A model generated the notes under the pieces. That model saw nothing but the letters and a program-made list of their open reading frames with translations, was not told the origin of the DNA and did no database searches. The position numbers were made by a program, and so were the translations under genes. Below, in pieces: positions 7,179 to 13,666 of a stretch of DNA of 15,266 nt. The stretch spans positions 2,921 through 18,186 of the forward strand of contig MKSH01000001.1 of NCBI GenBank assembly GCA_001898095.1. The letters are read 5' to 3'. The number at the start of each line of letters is the position of its first letter. Within the stretch, counting starts at the first letter, position 1. Origin of the DNA: Solirubrobacterales bacterium 70-9 (lineage in GTDB: Bacteria; Actinomycetota; Thermoleophilia; Solirubrobacterales; 70-9).

Positions 7179-7946
7179 ATGCGGAAGAACGTGTTAAGGA
7201 CTTCGGTCCTGACCGTCGTTGCGGTGCTGGCGATGAGCGGCGCGGCGCTGGCGATCGTGCTGCGCGCGGGCCCGATCGAAGTGGTCGGCGAAGGCGGTTT
7301 CTCGCCGACCACGCTGCCTAAACGCTCGTTCGCCCCGATCACCCTGCACGGCGAAGGCCGGATCGGGACCACCGACGGCTCGCTGCCGCCGATCCTGAAA
7401 ACGCTGACCGTCTGGTTCGACAAACACGGCGAGGTGGTGACGGAAGGGCTGCCGGTCTGCACAAAAGGCAAGCTGCTGGCGACCACGACGAAGACCGCGC
7501 GCAGGGTCTGCGCGGGCTCGATCGTCGGCGAGGGCTACGGCACCGCCTTGATCGCCTTCCCCGAACAGAGGCCGTTCAAGGCGAGCTCGCCGATCACGAT
7601 CTTCAACGGGCCGCCCCACAACGGCAACCCGACGGTGCTCGCCCACGCCTACCTGAGCGTGCCCGCGCCGACCACCTACATCGTCCCGGTGGAAATCCAG
7701 AAGGTGAACAACGGCCCGTTCGGCTTCCGCACCGAGGCGACGATCCCGCGGATCGCGGGCGGCTCCGGGATCCCCCTGGAAGGGCGCCTGACCATCGGCA
7801 AAAAATGGACCTATAAGGGAAAGAAGTTGAGCTACGCGAACGCCAGTTGCCCGAGCGGCAAGCTGCAGGCGAAAGTCGAAACCGAATTCACCGACTCGAC
7901 CAAACTCAGCGGCCTGATCCTGAAACCGTGCAAGGGGAAGAATTGA
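7179..7946 (+). CDS. Secreted four-cysteine protein, paralogue B (function unknown)
   Basis: 255 residues from ATG 7179, with GGGAGGAG at 7164-7171 ending 7 nt before it. The Sec-type signal peptide covers about 1-25 (MRKN, hydrophobic run, GAALA). Four cysteines at 94, 111, 224 and 251 match the family spacing, C1-C2 being exactly 17 residues. Family landmarks are LPPILKTLTVWFDKHG, GLPVC, CAGSIVGEG, SSPITIFNGPP, VLAHAY, IAGGSG and WTYKGKK. It is the first gene of a three-gene overlapping run and is divergent from the exporter. Its promoter must lie in the 43-nt gap or inside the exporter's 5' end; TAGTTT at 7142-7147 is a weak -10 candidate. No catalytic motif is visible. A binding or structural role outside the cell is only an inference. 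Confidence 0.88.
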   Translation: MRKNVLRTSVLTVVAVLAMSGAALAIVLRAGPIEVVGEGGFSPTTLPKRSFAPITLHGEGRIGTTDGSLPPILKTLTVWFDKHGEVVTEGLPVCTKGKLLATTTKTARRVCAGSIVGEGYGTALIAFPEQRPFKASSPITIFNGPPHNGNPTVLAHAYLSVPAPTTYIVPVEIQKVNNGPFGFRTEATIPRIAGGSGIPLEGRLTIGKKWTYKGKKLSYANASCPSGKLQAKVETEFTDSTKLSGLILKPCKGKN

Positions 7947-8731
7947 GCGGCGGCCCGGGGTCCTTCCGGCGCCGGGCCTGGGCACTCGCCCTGGCCCTGC
8001 TCGCGGTCGGGCTGCTCGGGGGCGCGACGGCCTACGCGGTCACCACCCAGATCGGCAACCTGAAAGTCAGCGCGACGGCCGAATTCCAACCGCGCGCCTT
8101 CCCCGAAGGGAAGATGCTGCCGGCCACCTTCGGCAGCATCGTGCGGATCAAGACCGTGAACGGCGAACAGCCGCCGGCGCTGAAGACGCTGGTCTTCGAA
8201 TTCGACAAACACGGCAGGCTGAACTTCAAGGGCCTGCCGACCTGCACGGTGGCGCAGCTGGAAGGGACGACGCCCGACGAAGCGCGCAAGCGCTGCGCCG
8301 GCGCCCTGCTCGGCACCGGCGTCGGCAAAGCCCGCGTCGACCTGCCGGGCAAGGCGTCGTTCACGATCACCTCGCCGATCTCGATCTTCAACGCGCCGCC
8401 GGAAGGCGGCAAGCCGGCACTGATCGCCCACGCCTACGAGACCGTCCCCTCGCCGCAGGCCCTGCTGGTGCCGTTCACGGTGGAGAAGATCAACCACGGC
8501 CGCTACGGCTATCGGGCCGAAATCGAACTGCCGCCGATCGCCGACGGTGACGGCTCGGCGATCCTCGCCGAAGTCTCCTTCGGCCGCACCTTCAAGCTCC
8601 ACGGGCGCAAGGTCGGGTACGCGGAAGCCGAATGCTCGGGCGGCAGGCTCCAGGTCCACGGGGAACTGATCTTCACCGACGGCAGCTTCCTGCAGTCGCT
8701 GCTCACCTCGCCATGCCACTTCTCCGACTGA
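7943..8731 (+). CDS. Secreted four-cysteine protein, paralogue C (function unknown)
   Basis: 262 residues from a proposed TTG start at 7943 that overlaps the previous stop (TTGA). AAGGGGAAG immediately upstream serves as ribosome site, so translation is probably coupled to paralogue B. GTG at 7928 is an alternative adding five residues. An N-terminal Arg cluster (FRRRAW) and hydrophobic segment at about 12-32 form a signal peptide or anchor. Cysteines at 101, 118, 231 and 258 match the family, with C1-C2 17 apart. Landmarks are PPALKTLVFEFDKHGRL, GLPTC, TSPISIFNAPP, AHAYETVPSP, YGYRAE and LPPIADGDGSA. The Trp-Thr-Tyr-Lys motif of A and B is replaced by FKLHGRK. The last 19 bases overlap paralogue D. 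The Arg-rich start does not fit the full Tat consensus, so Sec export is more likely. Confidence 0.85.
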   Translation: MSGGPGSFRRRAWALALALLAVGLLGGATAYAVTTQIGNLKVSATAEFQPRAFPEGKMLPATFGSIVRIKTVNGEQPPALKTLVFEFDKHGRLNFKGLPTCTVAQLEGTTPDEARKRCAGALLGTGVGKARVDLPGKASFTITSPISIFNAPPEGGKPALIAHAYETVPSPQALLVPFTVEKINHGRYGYRAEIELPPIADGDGSAILAEVSFGRTFKLHGRKVGYAEAECSGGRLQVHGELIFTDGSFLQSLLTSPCHFSD

Positions 8732-9513
8732 GGGAGGTTTCGAGACAGGCCCCCAGGTGGGCGCTCCCCTTCCTCGCGATCCTGATCGTCGGCGCGGTGG
8801 GCGCCGCCGTCGCCGGGGCGACGGCGATGGTCGAAACGCGCGAAGTGCGGATCGAAGTCAACGCCGCCTTCCGGCCCCGGGACCTGCCCGCGAAGAAGTT
8901 CGCGCCGGTCGAATTCTCCGGCTTCCTCGACGTCTCCAAACCGGGCGGCGGGCAGCCGCCGGCGCTCGAGCAGATCGTCCTCGACTTCGACCGCGACGGC
9001 CGCCTCGACGTCGCCGGCCTGCCCACCTGCGCGCCCGAATCGGTGGCCCAGGCGAGCGTCGAAGAAGCGCGGCGGATCTGCAAGGGGGCGATCGTCGGCA
9101 GCGGCAAGATCGAAGCCTCGGTAGCACTCCCCTCCGGCGGCCTGGTCCCGACCAGCTCGCTGCTGACCCTGTTCAACGGACCGCCGCTCGAAGGCAAGCC
9201 GACCGTCGTCGTCCACGCCCGCTTCACCACGCCCGCGACCCAGACCTACGCCTTCACGGTGCCGATCGAAAAGCGGCCGGGCGAATTCCGCTACCGCGCC
9301 ACCGCCGATATCCCGCCGCTCGCCGGCGGCATGGGCGCTATCACCAAGATCGAGGTCAAGATCGGCCGCCGCTACACCGCCGGCGGGGTGAAGCGCAGCT
9401 ACGTCGCCGCCCGCTGCAGCGACCACATCCTGCGCAGCCACGGTGCCTTCACCTTCGCCAACGGCCTGACGATCGAAGGCGTCGGGCTGGAAAAGTACTG
9501 CGCCCAACGCTGA
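8713..9513 (+). CDS. Secreted four-cysteine protein, paralogue D (function unknown)
   Basis: 266 residues from ATG 8713, which lies inside the end of paralogue C (19-nt overlap). No clear ribosome site precedes it, so it probably relies on reinitiation. GGGAGG follows the C stop but no ATG, GTG or TTG in frame comes shortly after it. A basic N-terminus (LRLREVSRQAPR) and hydrophobic stretch at about 17-38 suggest a signal peptide or anchor. Cysteines at 106, 123, 235 and 263 match the family (C1-C2 17 residues). Landmarks are QPPALEQIVLDFDRDGRL, GLPTC, CKGAIVGSG, LFNGPPLEGKPTVVVHA, IPPLAGGMGAI and IGRRYT. It is the most diverged copy at the start and end. It is the last gene of the B-C-D run; the tRNA follows 46 nt later. 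Confidence 0.86.
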   Translation: MPLLRLREVSRQAPRWALPFLAILIVGAVGAAVAGATAMVETREVRIEVNAAFRPRDLPAKKFAPVEFSGFLDVSKPGGGQPPALEQIVLDFDRDGRLDVAGLPTCAPESVAQASVEEARRICKGAIVGSGKIEASVALPSGGLVPTSSLLTLFNGPPLEGKPTVVVHARFTTPATQTYAFTVPIEKRPGEFRYRATADIPPLAGGMGAITKIEVKIGRRYTAGGVKRSYVAARCSDHILRSHGAFTFANGLTIEGVGLEKYCAQR

Positions 9514-9544
9514 GCCCGGGCCGCGCGCGCCCGCGTCGCCTTCC

Positions 9545-9550
9545 TATAAT
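9545..9550 (+). promoter_or_regulatory. -10 box of tRNA-Lys promoter (TATAAT)
   Basis: A perfect TATAAT in otherwise very GC-rich sequence, ending 9 nt before the tRNA 5' end, so transcription would start only a few bases upstream of the mature tRNA. No recognisable -35 box is present at 16-18 nt spacing (the sequence there is GC repeats). Confidence 0.7.
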
Positions 9551-9559
9551 CCGCCGTTC

Positions 9560-9632
9560 GGGCCGTTAGCTCAGTTGGTAGAGCAGGAGACTCTTAATCT
9601 CAAGGTCGTTGGTTCGAGCCCAACACGGCCCA
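9560..9632 (+). tRNA. tRNA-Lys (anticodon CUU)
   Basis: The 73-nt cloverleaf is complete. The acceptor stem is GGGCCGU paired with ACGGCCC, the D arm GCUC/GAGC with loop AGUUGGUA, and the T arm GUUGG/CCAAC with loop UUCGAGC. The anticodon loop CUCUUAA gives anticodon CUU, which reads AAG (Lys). The outermost anticodon-stem pair (27-43) is G-A; the other four pair normally. The discriminator base is A. The CCA end is not encoded (TCC follows), so it must be added by nucleotidyltransferase. Confidence 0.96.
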
Positions 9633-9638
9633 TCCCGA

Positions 9639-9884
9639 CTACTCGAGTTCGCGTCGTTCGACCTCGGCGAGCCCGTTGCGCGGGATCGCCCCGAGGCGGG
9701 ACCAGTGGCCGGCGCAGCGCAGGACGAGGCCGCGCAGCTGCGAGCGTGGCGCCAGGTCGGCGGCCAGCAGGCGGTGAAATTCGGCCAGGTCGCGGGCGGC
9801 GTCGAGGTCCTCGGCGGTGAGCGGCGGCCGCTCAGGGCTGCAGTCGGGTGGAGGCTCGTCGCCTGGTAGGGAGACGAGCCGCAT
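9639..9884 (-). CDS. Small hypothetical protein
   Basis: 81 residues from ATG 9884, with GAGGGAG eight bases upstream as ribosome site. ATG 9905 and GTG 9926 extend it by 7 or 14 codons. GTG 9926 sits 5 nt after a possible -10 (TAGTAT on the minus strand), so a leaderless longer form is possible. The protein has a Pro-rich acidic start and then Leu/Ala/Arg-rich helices (TAEDLDAARDLAEFHRLL...). There is no membrane span and no motif I recognise. Third codon positions are mostly G or C, as expected for a real gene in this genome. It converges on the tRNA, ending 6 nt from it. The function is unknown; it could be a small regulatory or accessory protein. Confidence 0.5.
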   Translation of the reverse strand: MRLVSLPGDEPPPDCSPERPPLTAEDLDAARDLAEFHRLLAADLAPRSQLRGLVLRCAGHWSRLGAIPRNGLAEVERRELE

Positions 9885-9928
9885 GTCGCGAGCTCCCTCT
9901 TCCATGTCGGCCAGGTTCCCGAGCACGA

Positions 9929-9952
9929 CAGATACTAACTTCTAAGTATCTG
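9929..9952. promoter_or_regulatory. 8-bp inverted repeat with 8-nt spacer; possible operator/promoter
   Basis: CAGATACT (9929-9936) and AGTATCTG (9945-9952) form a perfect dyad in a local AT-rich patch. On the minus strand it contains TAGTAT (9937-9932), a -10-like hexamer 5-6 nt before GTG 9926 of the small gene. It also lies 24 nt beyond the stop of the gene at 9976-10782. It could be a repressor site over the small gene's promoter or, less likely without a T-run, a terminator for the upstream operon. Confidence 0.45.
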
Positions 9953-9975
9953 ATTGGACACATGTTGGGTAGGAG

Positions 9976-10782
9976 CTATTCGCTGCCGAGAGAGTTCCCG
10001 CCCAGCGGCTGGAGCGGGTTTTCGAGCTTTTCCTTGCCCTGCGAGGACTGGCTGGCCGCCGCTTCTTCGGCTTTCAGGCCCTTGCCGAATTCTTTGGCCT
10101 GTTTTTCGATTTCTTCGAACTTGTTTTCGAGCGATTCGCGTTCGAACTTGGTGCTTGCGAATTTGGTTGCTTCTTCGATCGATTTGCTCGCAGCTTTGTA
10201 TTCCTGCGCAAACGCCTGGTAGATGCCGAGCGTGCTGAGGCTGTTGAGGCTCGGGCGCGCCTTGGCCACGATTTCCTGCGCTTCGGTGGCGGCGACGACG
10301 TTTTCGAGGGCTTCTTCGCCGCTGGTCGAGAGTTCGGCCAGCTGGAAGAGCGCCGGGGAGACCTGGATCGCCAGCCCGGGGCTCGGTTCGGCGGCGGCTT
10401 TCAGGTAGTTCGACCAGTCTTCGCTCGCCAGCGCCAGCTGATGCTTCACTTCTTCGGCACCGCTCTGGCCGCTGGCCCCTTCCGTGATCATCGTGTTGGC
10501 GACGTTGATCCGGGTCCGGGTCAGGTTCAGCAGCAGGTTTTCGTCTTCCGGCGATTTGGCCAGCCTCGCTTCGATCTGCTCGGCCTGCTTTTCCAGGCGC
10601 GAGGCGGCGCTTTCGCCGCTCGAGTTGCCGCCGAAGAGCGTGTTGGGGTTGAGCACCCCGGTGACCAGGAAGAGGCTGGCGGCCATCAGGATCGCCAGGA
10701 TCGCGTAGACGACTTTGACCACGTGCCGCCTGCGGCCACGGATGTCGAAGACCATTCGGTGCTCTTTGCTGCCCTGCGCCAT
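9976..10782 (-). CDS. Single-span membrane protein with helical (TPR-like) outer domain
   Basis: 268 residues from ATG 10782, only 9 nt after the tatC stop, with GAAGGGG just before the start, so it is probably co-transcribed with tatA-tatC. A cytoplasmic basic segment (RGRRRH, 15-20) precedes one membrane span at about 21-43; by the positive-inside rule the rest faces outward. The remainder is helical and rich in Glu, Ala and Lys. AKSPEDENLLLNL at about 75-87 and repeated helical pairs up to about 230 look TPR-like but are too degenerate to assign firmly. The tail is Gly/Ser-rich and low complexity. No enzyme motif is seen. It has no obvious TatB features (no FGP hinge, span not at the extreme N-terminus). 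A role in the Tat pathway is suggested only by position. Confidence 0.75.
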   Translation of the reverse strand: MAQGSKEHRMVFDIRGRRRHVVKVVYAILAILMAASLFLVTGVLNPNTLFGGNSSGESAASRLEKQAEQIEARLAKSPEDENLLLNLTRTRINVANTMITEGASGQSGAEEVKHQLALASEDWSNYLKAAAEPSPGLAIQVSPALFQLAELSTSGEEALENVVAATEAQEIVAKARPSLNSLSTLGIYQAFAQEYKAASKSIEEATKFASTKFERESLENKFEEIEKQAKEFGKGLKAEEAAASQSSQGKEKLENPLQPLGGNSLGSE

Positions 10783-10791
10783 CGCCCCTTC

Positions 10792-11571
10792 TCACTCCTG
10801 CGTGGAGGGCTCGGCCGCGCTCGCCCCTTCGCTTGGTCGGCCGAACCAACGAGCAAGCAAGATACTCAACTCGAAGAGGACCAGTAGCGGGACCATCTCG
10901 ATCAGCATCGAGACCGGGTCCACGCCGGGCAGGGCGGCGGCGATTATCGCGATCACCAGATAGGCGTAGCGACGGTTGGCGGTGATCTGCTCGACCTTCA
11001 CGATCCCCAGGCGGGTGACCGCAAGGATCACCATCGGCAGTTGGAAGACCAGGCCGCAGGCGAGCATCGTCATCGAGAAGAACGAGTAGTAGTCGCCCGC
11101 CCGCACCTGGATGTTGAACTGTTCGTCGTTGAAGTTCAGGAGGAAGTGGAGGGCGGCGGGCATCACGGCGAAGTAGCCGAAGCCGATCCCGAAGATGAAG
11201 AGGATCGGGAAGAGCAGCAGGATCGGCAGCGCCACCCGCTTCTCGGCCGGGCTGAACGCGGGCAGGATGTAGGCGTAGAGCTGCCAGAGGATGAACGGCG
11301 CGGCGAGGATCGCGGCGCCGTAGGCGCTCACCGTCAGGGTGGTCGTGAACGGCTCGGCGACGCCGAAGGTGGTCAGCTTCTTGTGCCCTTCGGGCAGCGG
11401 GTGCTGGGCGATTTCCAGCAGCAGGTGGTTCTGCCAGAAGCAGAGCGCCAGGGCGACGGCGAAGACGACCAGGCAGACGATCAGCCGGTGGCGCAGCTCG
11501 TCGAGGTGCTCGACCAGGCTGAGCTGGTCTTCGTGGGAGACCGCCCGGACGCGGCGCGGGCGACGGGCCAT
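10792..11571 (-). CDS. tatC: Sec-independent (Tat) translocase subunit TatC
   Basis: 259 residues from ATG 11571, close to the usual 240-300. It is the multi-span core of the twin-arginine translocase, which recognises RR signal peptides and recruits TatA to move folded proteins across the membrane. It shows the cytoplasmic EHLDELRHRL motif (21-30) used in signal-peptide binding, and a first periplasmic segment ending in FGVAEPFTT (69-77). The ILWQLYAYILPAFSPAEKR signature runs from 94 to 112. GLVFQLP (173-179) has Gln at the position of the Glu in E. coli (Glu170), a common variant. VDPVSMLIEMVPLLVLFE marks the last spans, and six spans are expected. It starts 10 nt after the tatA stop, with GAGG as ribosome site. 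It is the middle gene of tatA-tatC-membrane protein. Confidence 0.96.
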   Translation of the reverse strand: MARRPRRVRAVSHEDQLSLVEHLDELRHRLIVCLVVFAVALALCFWQNHLLLEIAQHPLPEGHKKLTTFGVAEPFTTTLTVSAYGAAILAAPFILWQLYAYILPAFSPAEKRVALPILLLFPILFIFGIGFGYFAVMPAALHFLLNFNDEQFNIQVRAGDYYSFFSMTMLACGLVFQLPMVILAVTRLGIVKVEQITANRRYAYLVIAIIAAALPGVDPVSMLIEMVPLLVLFELSILLARWFGRPSEGASAAEPSTQE

Positions 11572-11581
11572 CGGTCAGGCC

Positions 11582-11863
11582 TCAGGCTTTTTTGTCGGGG
11601 ACGACCTCGGCCTCGTCCGCTTCGACCCGATAGGTCGTCGGCGGCTCGACCGGCTTCGTCGTGGCCTGCGGCTCGCCGATCGTCTTCACGGCGGGATCTT
11701 CCACCGCGTCGTCGTCCTTGTTCTCGCCGGTGACCGAGTCTTTGAACTCGCGGATCCCTTTGCCGAGGCTGTTGCCGAGCTCCGGCAGACGTTTCGGGCC
11801 GAACACGATCAGGGCGATGATGAGTACGACGATGATCTCGAGGGGGCCGATATTTCCGAGCAT
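11582..11863 (-). CDS. tatA: Tat translocase pore subunit TatA
   Basis: 93 residues from ATG 11861-11863. A short N-terminal span (about 7-20) ends in the hallmark Phe21-Gly22-Pro23 hinge. The amphipathic helix KRLPELGNSLGKGIREFK follows, then an acidic, disordered tail. TatA oligomerises to form or thin the membrane passage for folded Tat substrates. No tatB is visible, so either this is a TatA/B dual-function protein in a minimal TatAC system or tatB is elsewhere. It lies 35 nt after the prenyl synthase stop, with a hairpin in between. GACGAG just upstream is a weak ribosome site. The next gene, tatC, starts 10 nt after its stop. Confidence 0.95.
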   Translation of the reverse strand: MLGNIGPLEIIVVLIIALIVFGPKRLPELGNSLGKGIREFKDSVTGENKDDDAVEDPAVKTIGEPQATTKPVEPPTTYRVEADEAEVVPDKKA

Positions 11864-11875
11864 CTCGTCAATGGT

Positions 11876-11895
11876 AACGGGAGTTGGCTCCCGTT
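11876..11895 (-). terminator. Hairpin between prenyl synthase and tatA
   Basis: AACGGGAG and CTCCCGTT form a perfect 8-bp stem around a 4-nt loop, 3 nt after the stop of the prenyl synthase and 12 nt before tatA. On the minus strand it is followed by ACCATTGACG, not a T-run. It may be a weak terminator, an attenuator or a processing site separating the menaquinone genes from tatAC. Confidence 0.45.
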
Positions 11896-11898
11896 GGA

Positions 11899-12864
11899 TC
11901 AGCTATAGCGCTGGACGACGCCGTCGGCGACCAATTCGAGCAGCCGCCGGCCTTCGGCGTCGAAGCCCACGTTCGCCAGTTTGCGCTTGCCGTCGGCGAC
12001 CAGCTCCAGCGCCCGCGCCCTGACCGCCTCCAGCGCGCCGGTCGCCGCGATCCGTTCGCAGACCTCCTCGGCGCCCGCCGGATCGAGGCCCGGCAGATCG
12101 ATCGAGCGCAGGCTCGGGTCGCGCTCGGCGGCGACGATCAGCGGCAGCGTGACGGTGCCGTCGAGCAGGTCGGTGCCGCGGGCCTTGCCGGTGCGCTCCG
12201 GCGGGCCGCTGACGTCGAGGACGTCGTCGAGCAGCTGGAAGGCAAGGCCGACCTCGGCGCCGAAGCGGCGCAGCTCGGCGTCGTCGCGGCCCAGCGAGAC
12301 GGCGCATTCGAACAGCGTCGCGGTCTTCAGCCGGCAGCGGTGCAGGTAGCGCTCCTCGGTGATCGCCAGGTCGAAAGCGTCCTGGCGCTGGGCGAGCTCG
12401 CCGCGGGCCAGCGCCACCGCCGCATCGGCGAGCAGCAGCACCGCGCGCGCGTCGCCCGCCTCGCTCAGCAAGGCGAAGGCGCGCGAGAGCAGCAGGTCAC
12501 CGGTCGCCAGCGCCCGGTCGCGGCCCGAGGTCGCGGCCACGGTCGGCAGGCCGCGGCGCAGCGGCGCCTCGTCGAGGACGTCGTCGTGGACCAGGGTCGC
12601 CATGTGGACGAGCTCGATCGCGGTCGCCGCCCGCACCGCCTCCGCCCCACCCGCCTCGCCGGCGCAGAGCAGCACCAGCATCGGCCGCAGCCGCTTGCCG
12701 CCCGCGGCCAGCGTCGCCCCGGCGTCCTCGCCGAGCGGCCCGCCCCAGCCCACGATCGCCGCCCGCAGCGCGTCCTCGACCTCGGCCAGCCGCGCGGGCA
12801 GCCACCGCTGGGAGGCGTCGAGGACCGCCGTCACCGGCGGCGGTACAGCCGACCCGGGGGTCAT
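11899..12864 (-). CDS. Long-chain trans-polyprenyl diphosphate synthase (menaquinone side chain)
   Basis: 321 residues from ATG 12864. It condenses isopentenyl diphosphate units onto an allylic starter to make the isoprenoid tail of menaquinone. Family motifs in order are GGKRLRP (55-61), the first Asp-rich motif DDVLD (94-98) followed by RRG (103-105), GDLLLSRAF (122-130), RLKTATLF (178-185), and the second Asp-rich motif FQLLDDVLD (209-217). Then comes GKARGTDLLDGTVTLPL. The residue five before the first Asp-rich motif is Ala89, a small residue typical of long-chain (C30-C50) rather than short-chain enzymes. The exact length cannot be read from sequence. The start overlaps the menG stop by one base (TGATG), implying coupling; the same pairing is known from the Bacillus gerC operon (menG-hepT). 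A hairpin follows the stop. Confidence 0.93.
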   Translation of the reverse strand: MTPGSAVPPPVTAVLDASQRWLPARLAEVEDALRAAIVGWGGPLGEDAGATLAAGGKRLRPMLVLLCAGEAGGAEAVRAATAIELVHMATLVHDDVLDEAPLRRGLPTVAATSGRDRALATGDLLLSRAFALLSEAGDARAVLLLADAAVALARGELAQRQDAFDLAITEERYLHRCRLKTATLFECAVSLGRDDAELRRFGAEVGLAFQLLDDVLDVSGPPERTGKARGTDLLDGTVTLPLIVAAERDPSLRSIDLPGLDPAGAEEVCERIAATGALEAVRARALELVADGKRKLANVGFDAEGRRLLELVADGVVQRYS

Positions 12865-13607
12865 CAGCGGTGGTTGTCGAGCGGGCCCTTGAGGCCGCTG
12901 TGGATCGCGATGATCCCGCCGGCGAGGACCGTGTAGCGGATCCCGGCGAAGCCGGCACGGTCCATCTTCTCGGCGAGCCCGCGCGGGGTCGGGAAGCTGC
13001 GCACCGACTCGGGCAGGTAGCTGTAGGCCTCGGGCTCGTCGGAGAGCGCCCCGAGCAGCGGCACGATGCGGTCGAACCAGAGCGAGAAGAAGGAGGAGAG
13101 CGGCCGCCGGGTCGGCTGCGTGATCTCGAGGATGACCAGCCGCCCGCCCGGCTTCAACACCCGCGCCATCTCGCGCAGGCCGCGATCGAGGTCGGCGAGG
13201 TTGCGGACCCCGAAGCCGACCGTCGCCGCGTCGAAGCGCTCGCCGTCGTAGGGCAGCTCGAGCGCGTCGGCCCACTCGAAGCGGACCCCCTCGGCGCCTC
13301 TGCTCGACGCCTTCTCGCGGGCCAGGTCGAGCATCGGCTCGGAGAAGTCGCAACCGACCACGCGGCCGCCCGGGGCGACCCGGCGGGCGAGCTCGAAGGC
13401 GAGGTCACCGGTGCCGCAGCAGACGTCGAGCGCCGACTCGCCCGGGCCCAGCGCCGCCCGGTCGGCGGCCCGCTCGCGCCAGCGGTGGTGCATCCCCGCG
13501 GTCATCACCTCGTTGAGCGCGTCGTAGCGCCCGGCGACCCGGTCGAACATCCGGTTCACCTGCCCGGCGAAGTCGGGAGAGGAGCGGTTGTCGTTGATCG
13601 TGTCCAT
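12864..13607 (-). CDS. menG: Demethylmenaquinone methyltransferase (UbiE/MenG/COQ5 family)
   Basis: 247 residues from ATG 13607, the usual length. It transfers a methyl group from S-adenosylmethionine to demethylmenaquinone, the last step of menaquinone synthesis. Seen are the N-terminal MFDRVAGRYDALN signature (20-32), SAM motif I DVCCGTGDLA (61-70), acidic Asp87 after the second strand, GFGVRNLADLDRGLREM (131-147) and LKPGGRLVILE (151-161). The C-terminus ends in LAGGIIAIHSGLK. No ribosome site is visible before the start. TAACGT on the minus strand near 13625-13620 could be a -10 giving a very short leader. It follows qcrC by 59 nt and is coupled to the prenyl synthase. All 16 Glu codons are GAG, unlike the envelope genes on the left. 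Confidence 0.95.
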   Translation of the reverse strand: MDTINDNRSSPDFAGQVNRMFDRVAGRYDALNEVMTAGMHHRWRERAADRAALGPGESALDVCCGTGDLAFELARRVAPGGRVVGCDFSEPMLDLAREKASSRGAEGVRFEWADALELPYDGERFDAATVGFGVRNLADLDRGLREMARVLKPGGRLVILEITQPTRRPLSSFFSLWFDRIVPLLGALSDEPEAYSYLPESVRSFPTPRGLAEKMDRAGFAGIRYTVLAGGIIAIHSGLKGPLDNHR

Positions 13608-13648
13608 CGCGCAGAAAGAGACGTTACCCGCCCTCCCTACCCCTACCT

Positions 13649-13662
13649 ACGCCGCCCGGCGT
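13649..13662 (-). terminator. Short hairpin after qcrC
   Basis: ACGCC and GGCGT pair around a 4-nt loop, 4 nt after the qcrC stop. The stem is only 5 bp and no T-run follows, so it may be a weak terminator or a chance feature of the 59-nt gap before menG. Confidence 0.25.
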
Positions 13663-13666
13663 CGGA

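Noticed and set aside
7943..8040. Arg cluster of paralogue C as a Tat signal
   Set aside because: FRRRAW lacks the rest of the S-R-R-x-F-L-K consensus and the other paralogues have ordinary Sec-type signals, so nearness to the tat genes is not evidence.
9517..9533. CGGGC/GCCCG hairpin after paralogue D as a terminator
   Set aside because: Only 5 bp within a run of GC dinucleotides and no T-run, so it is expected by chance here.
9609..9869. Plus-strand frames running out of the tRNA
   Set aside because: They begin inside the tRNA T arm and oppose the better-supported minus-strand small gene. No ribosome site is present.
11899..13353. Prenyl synthase frame extended upstream to 13353
   Set aside because: The upstream 160 codons lie out of frame over menG and are Arg-rich. 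ATG 12864 with the TGATG overlap is the natural start.
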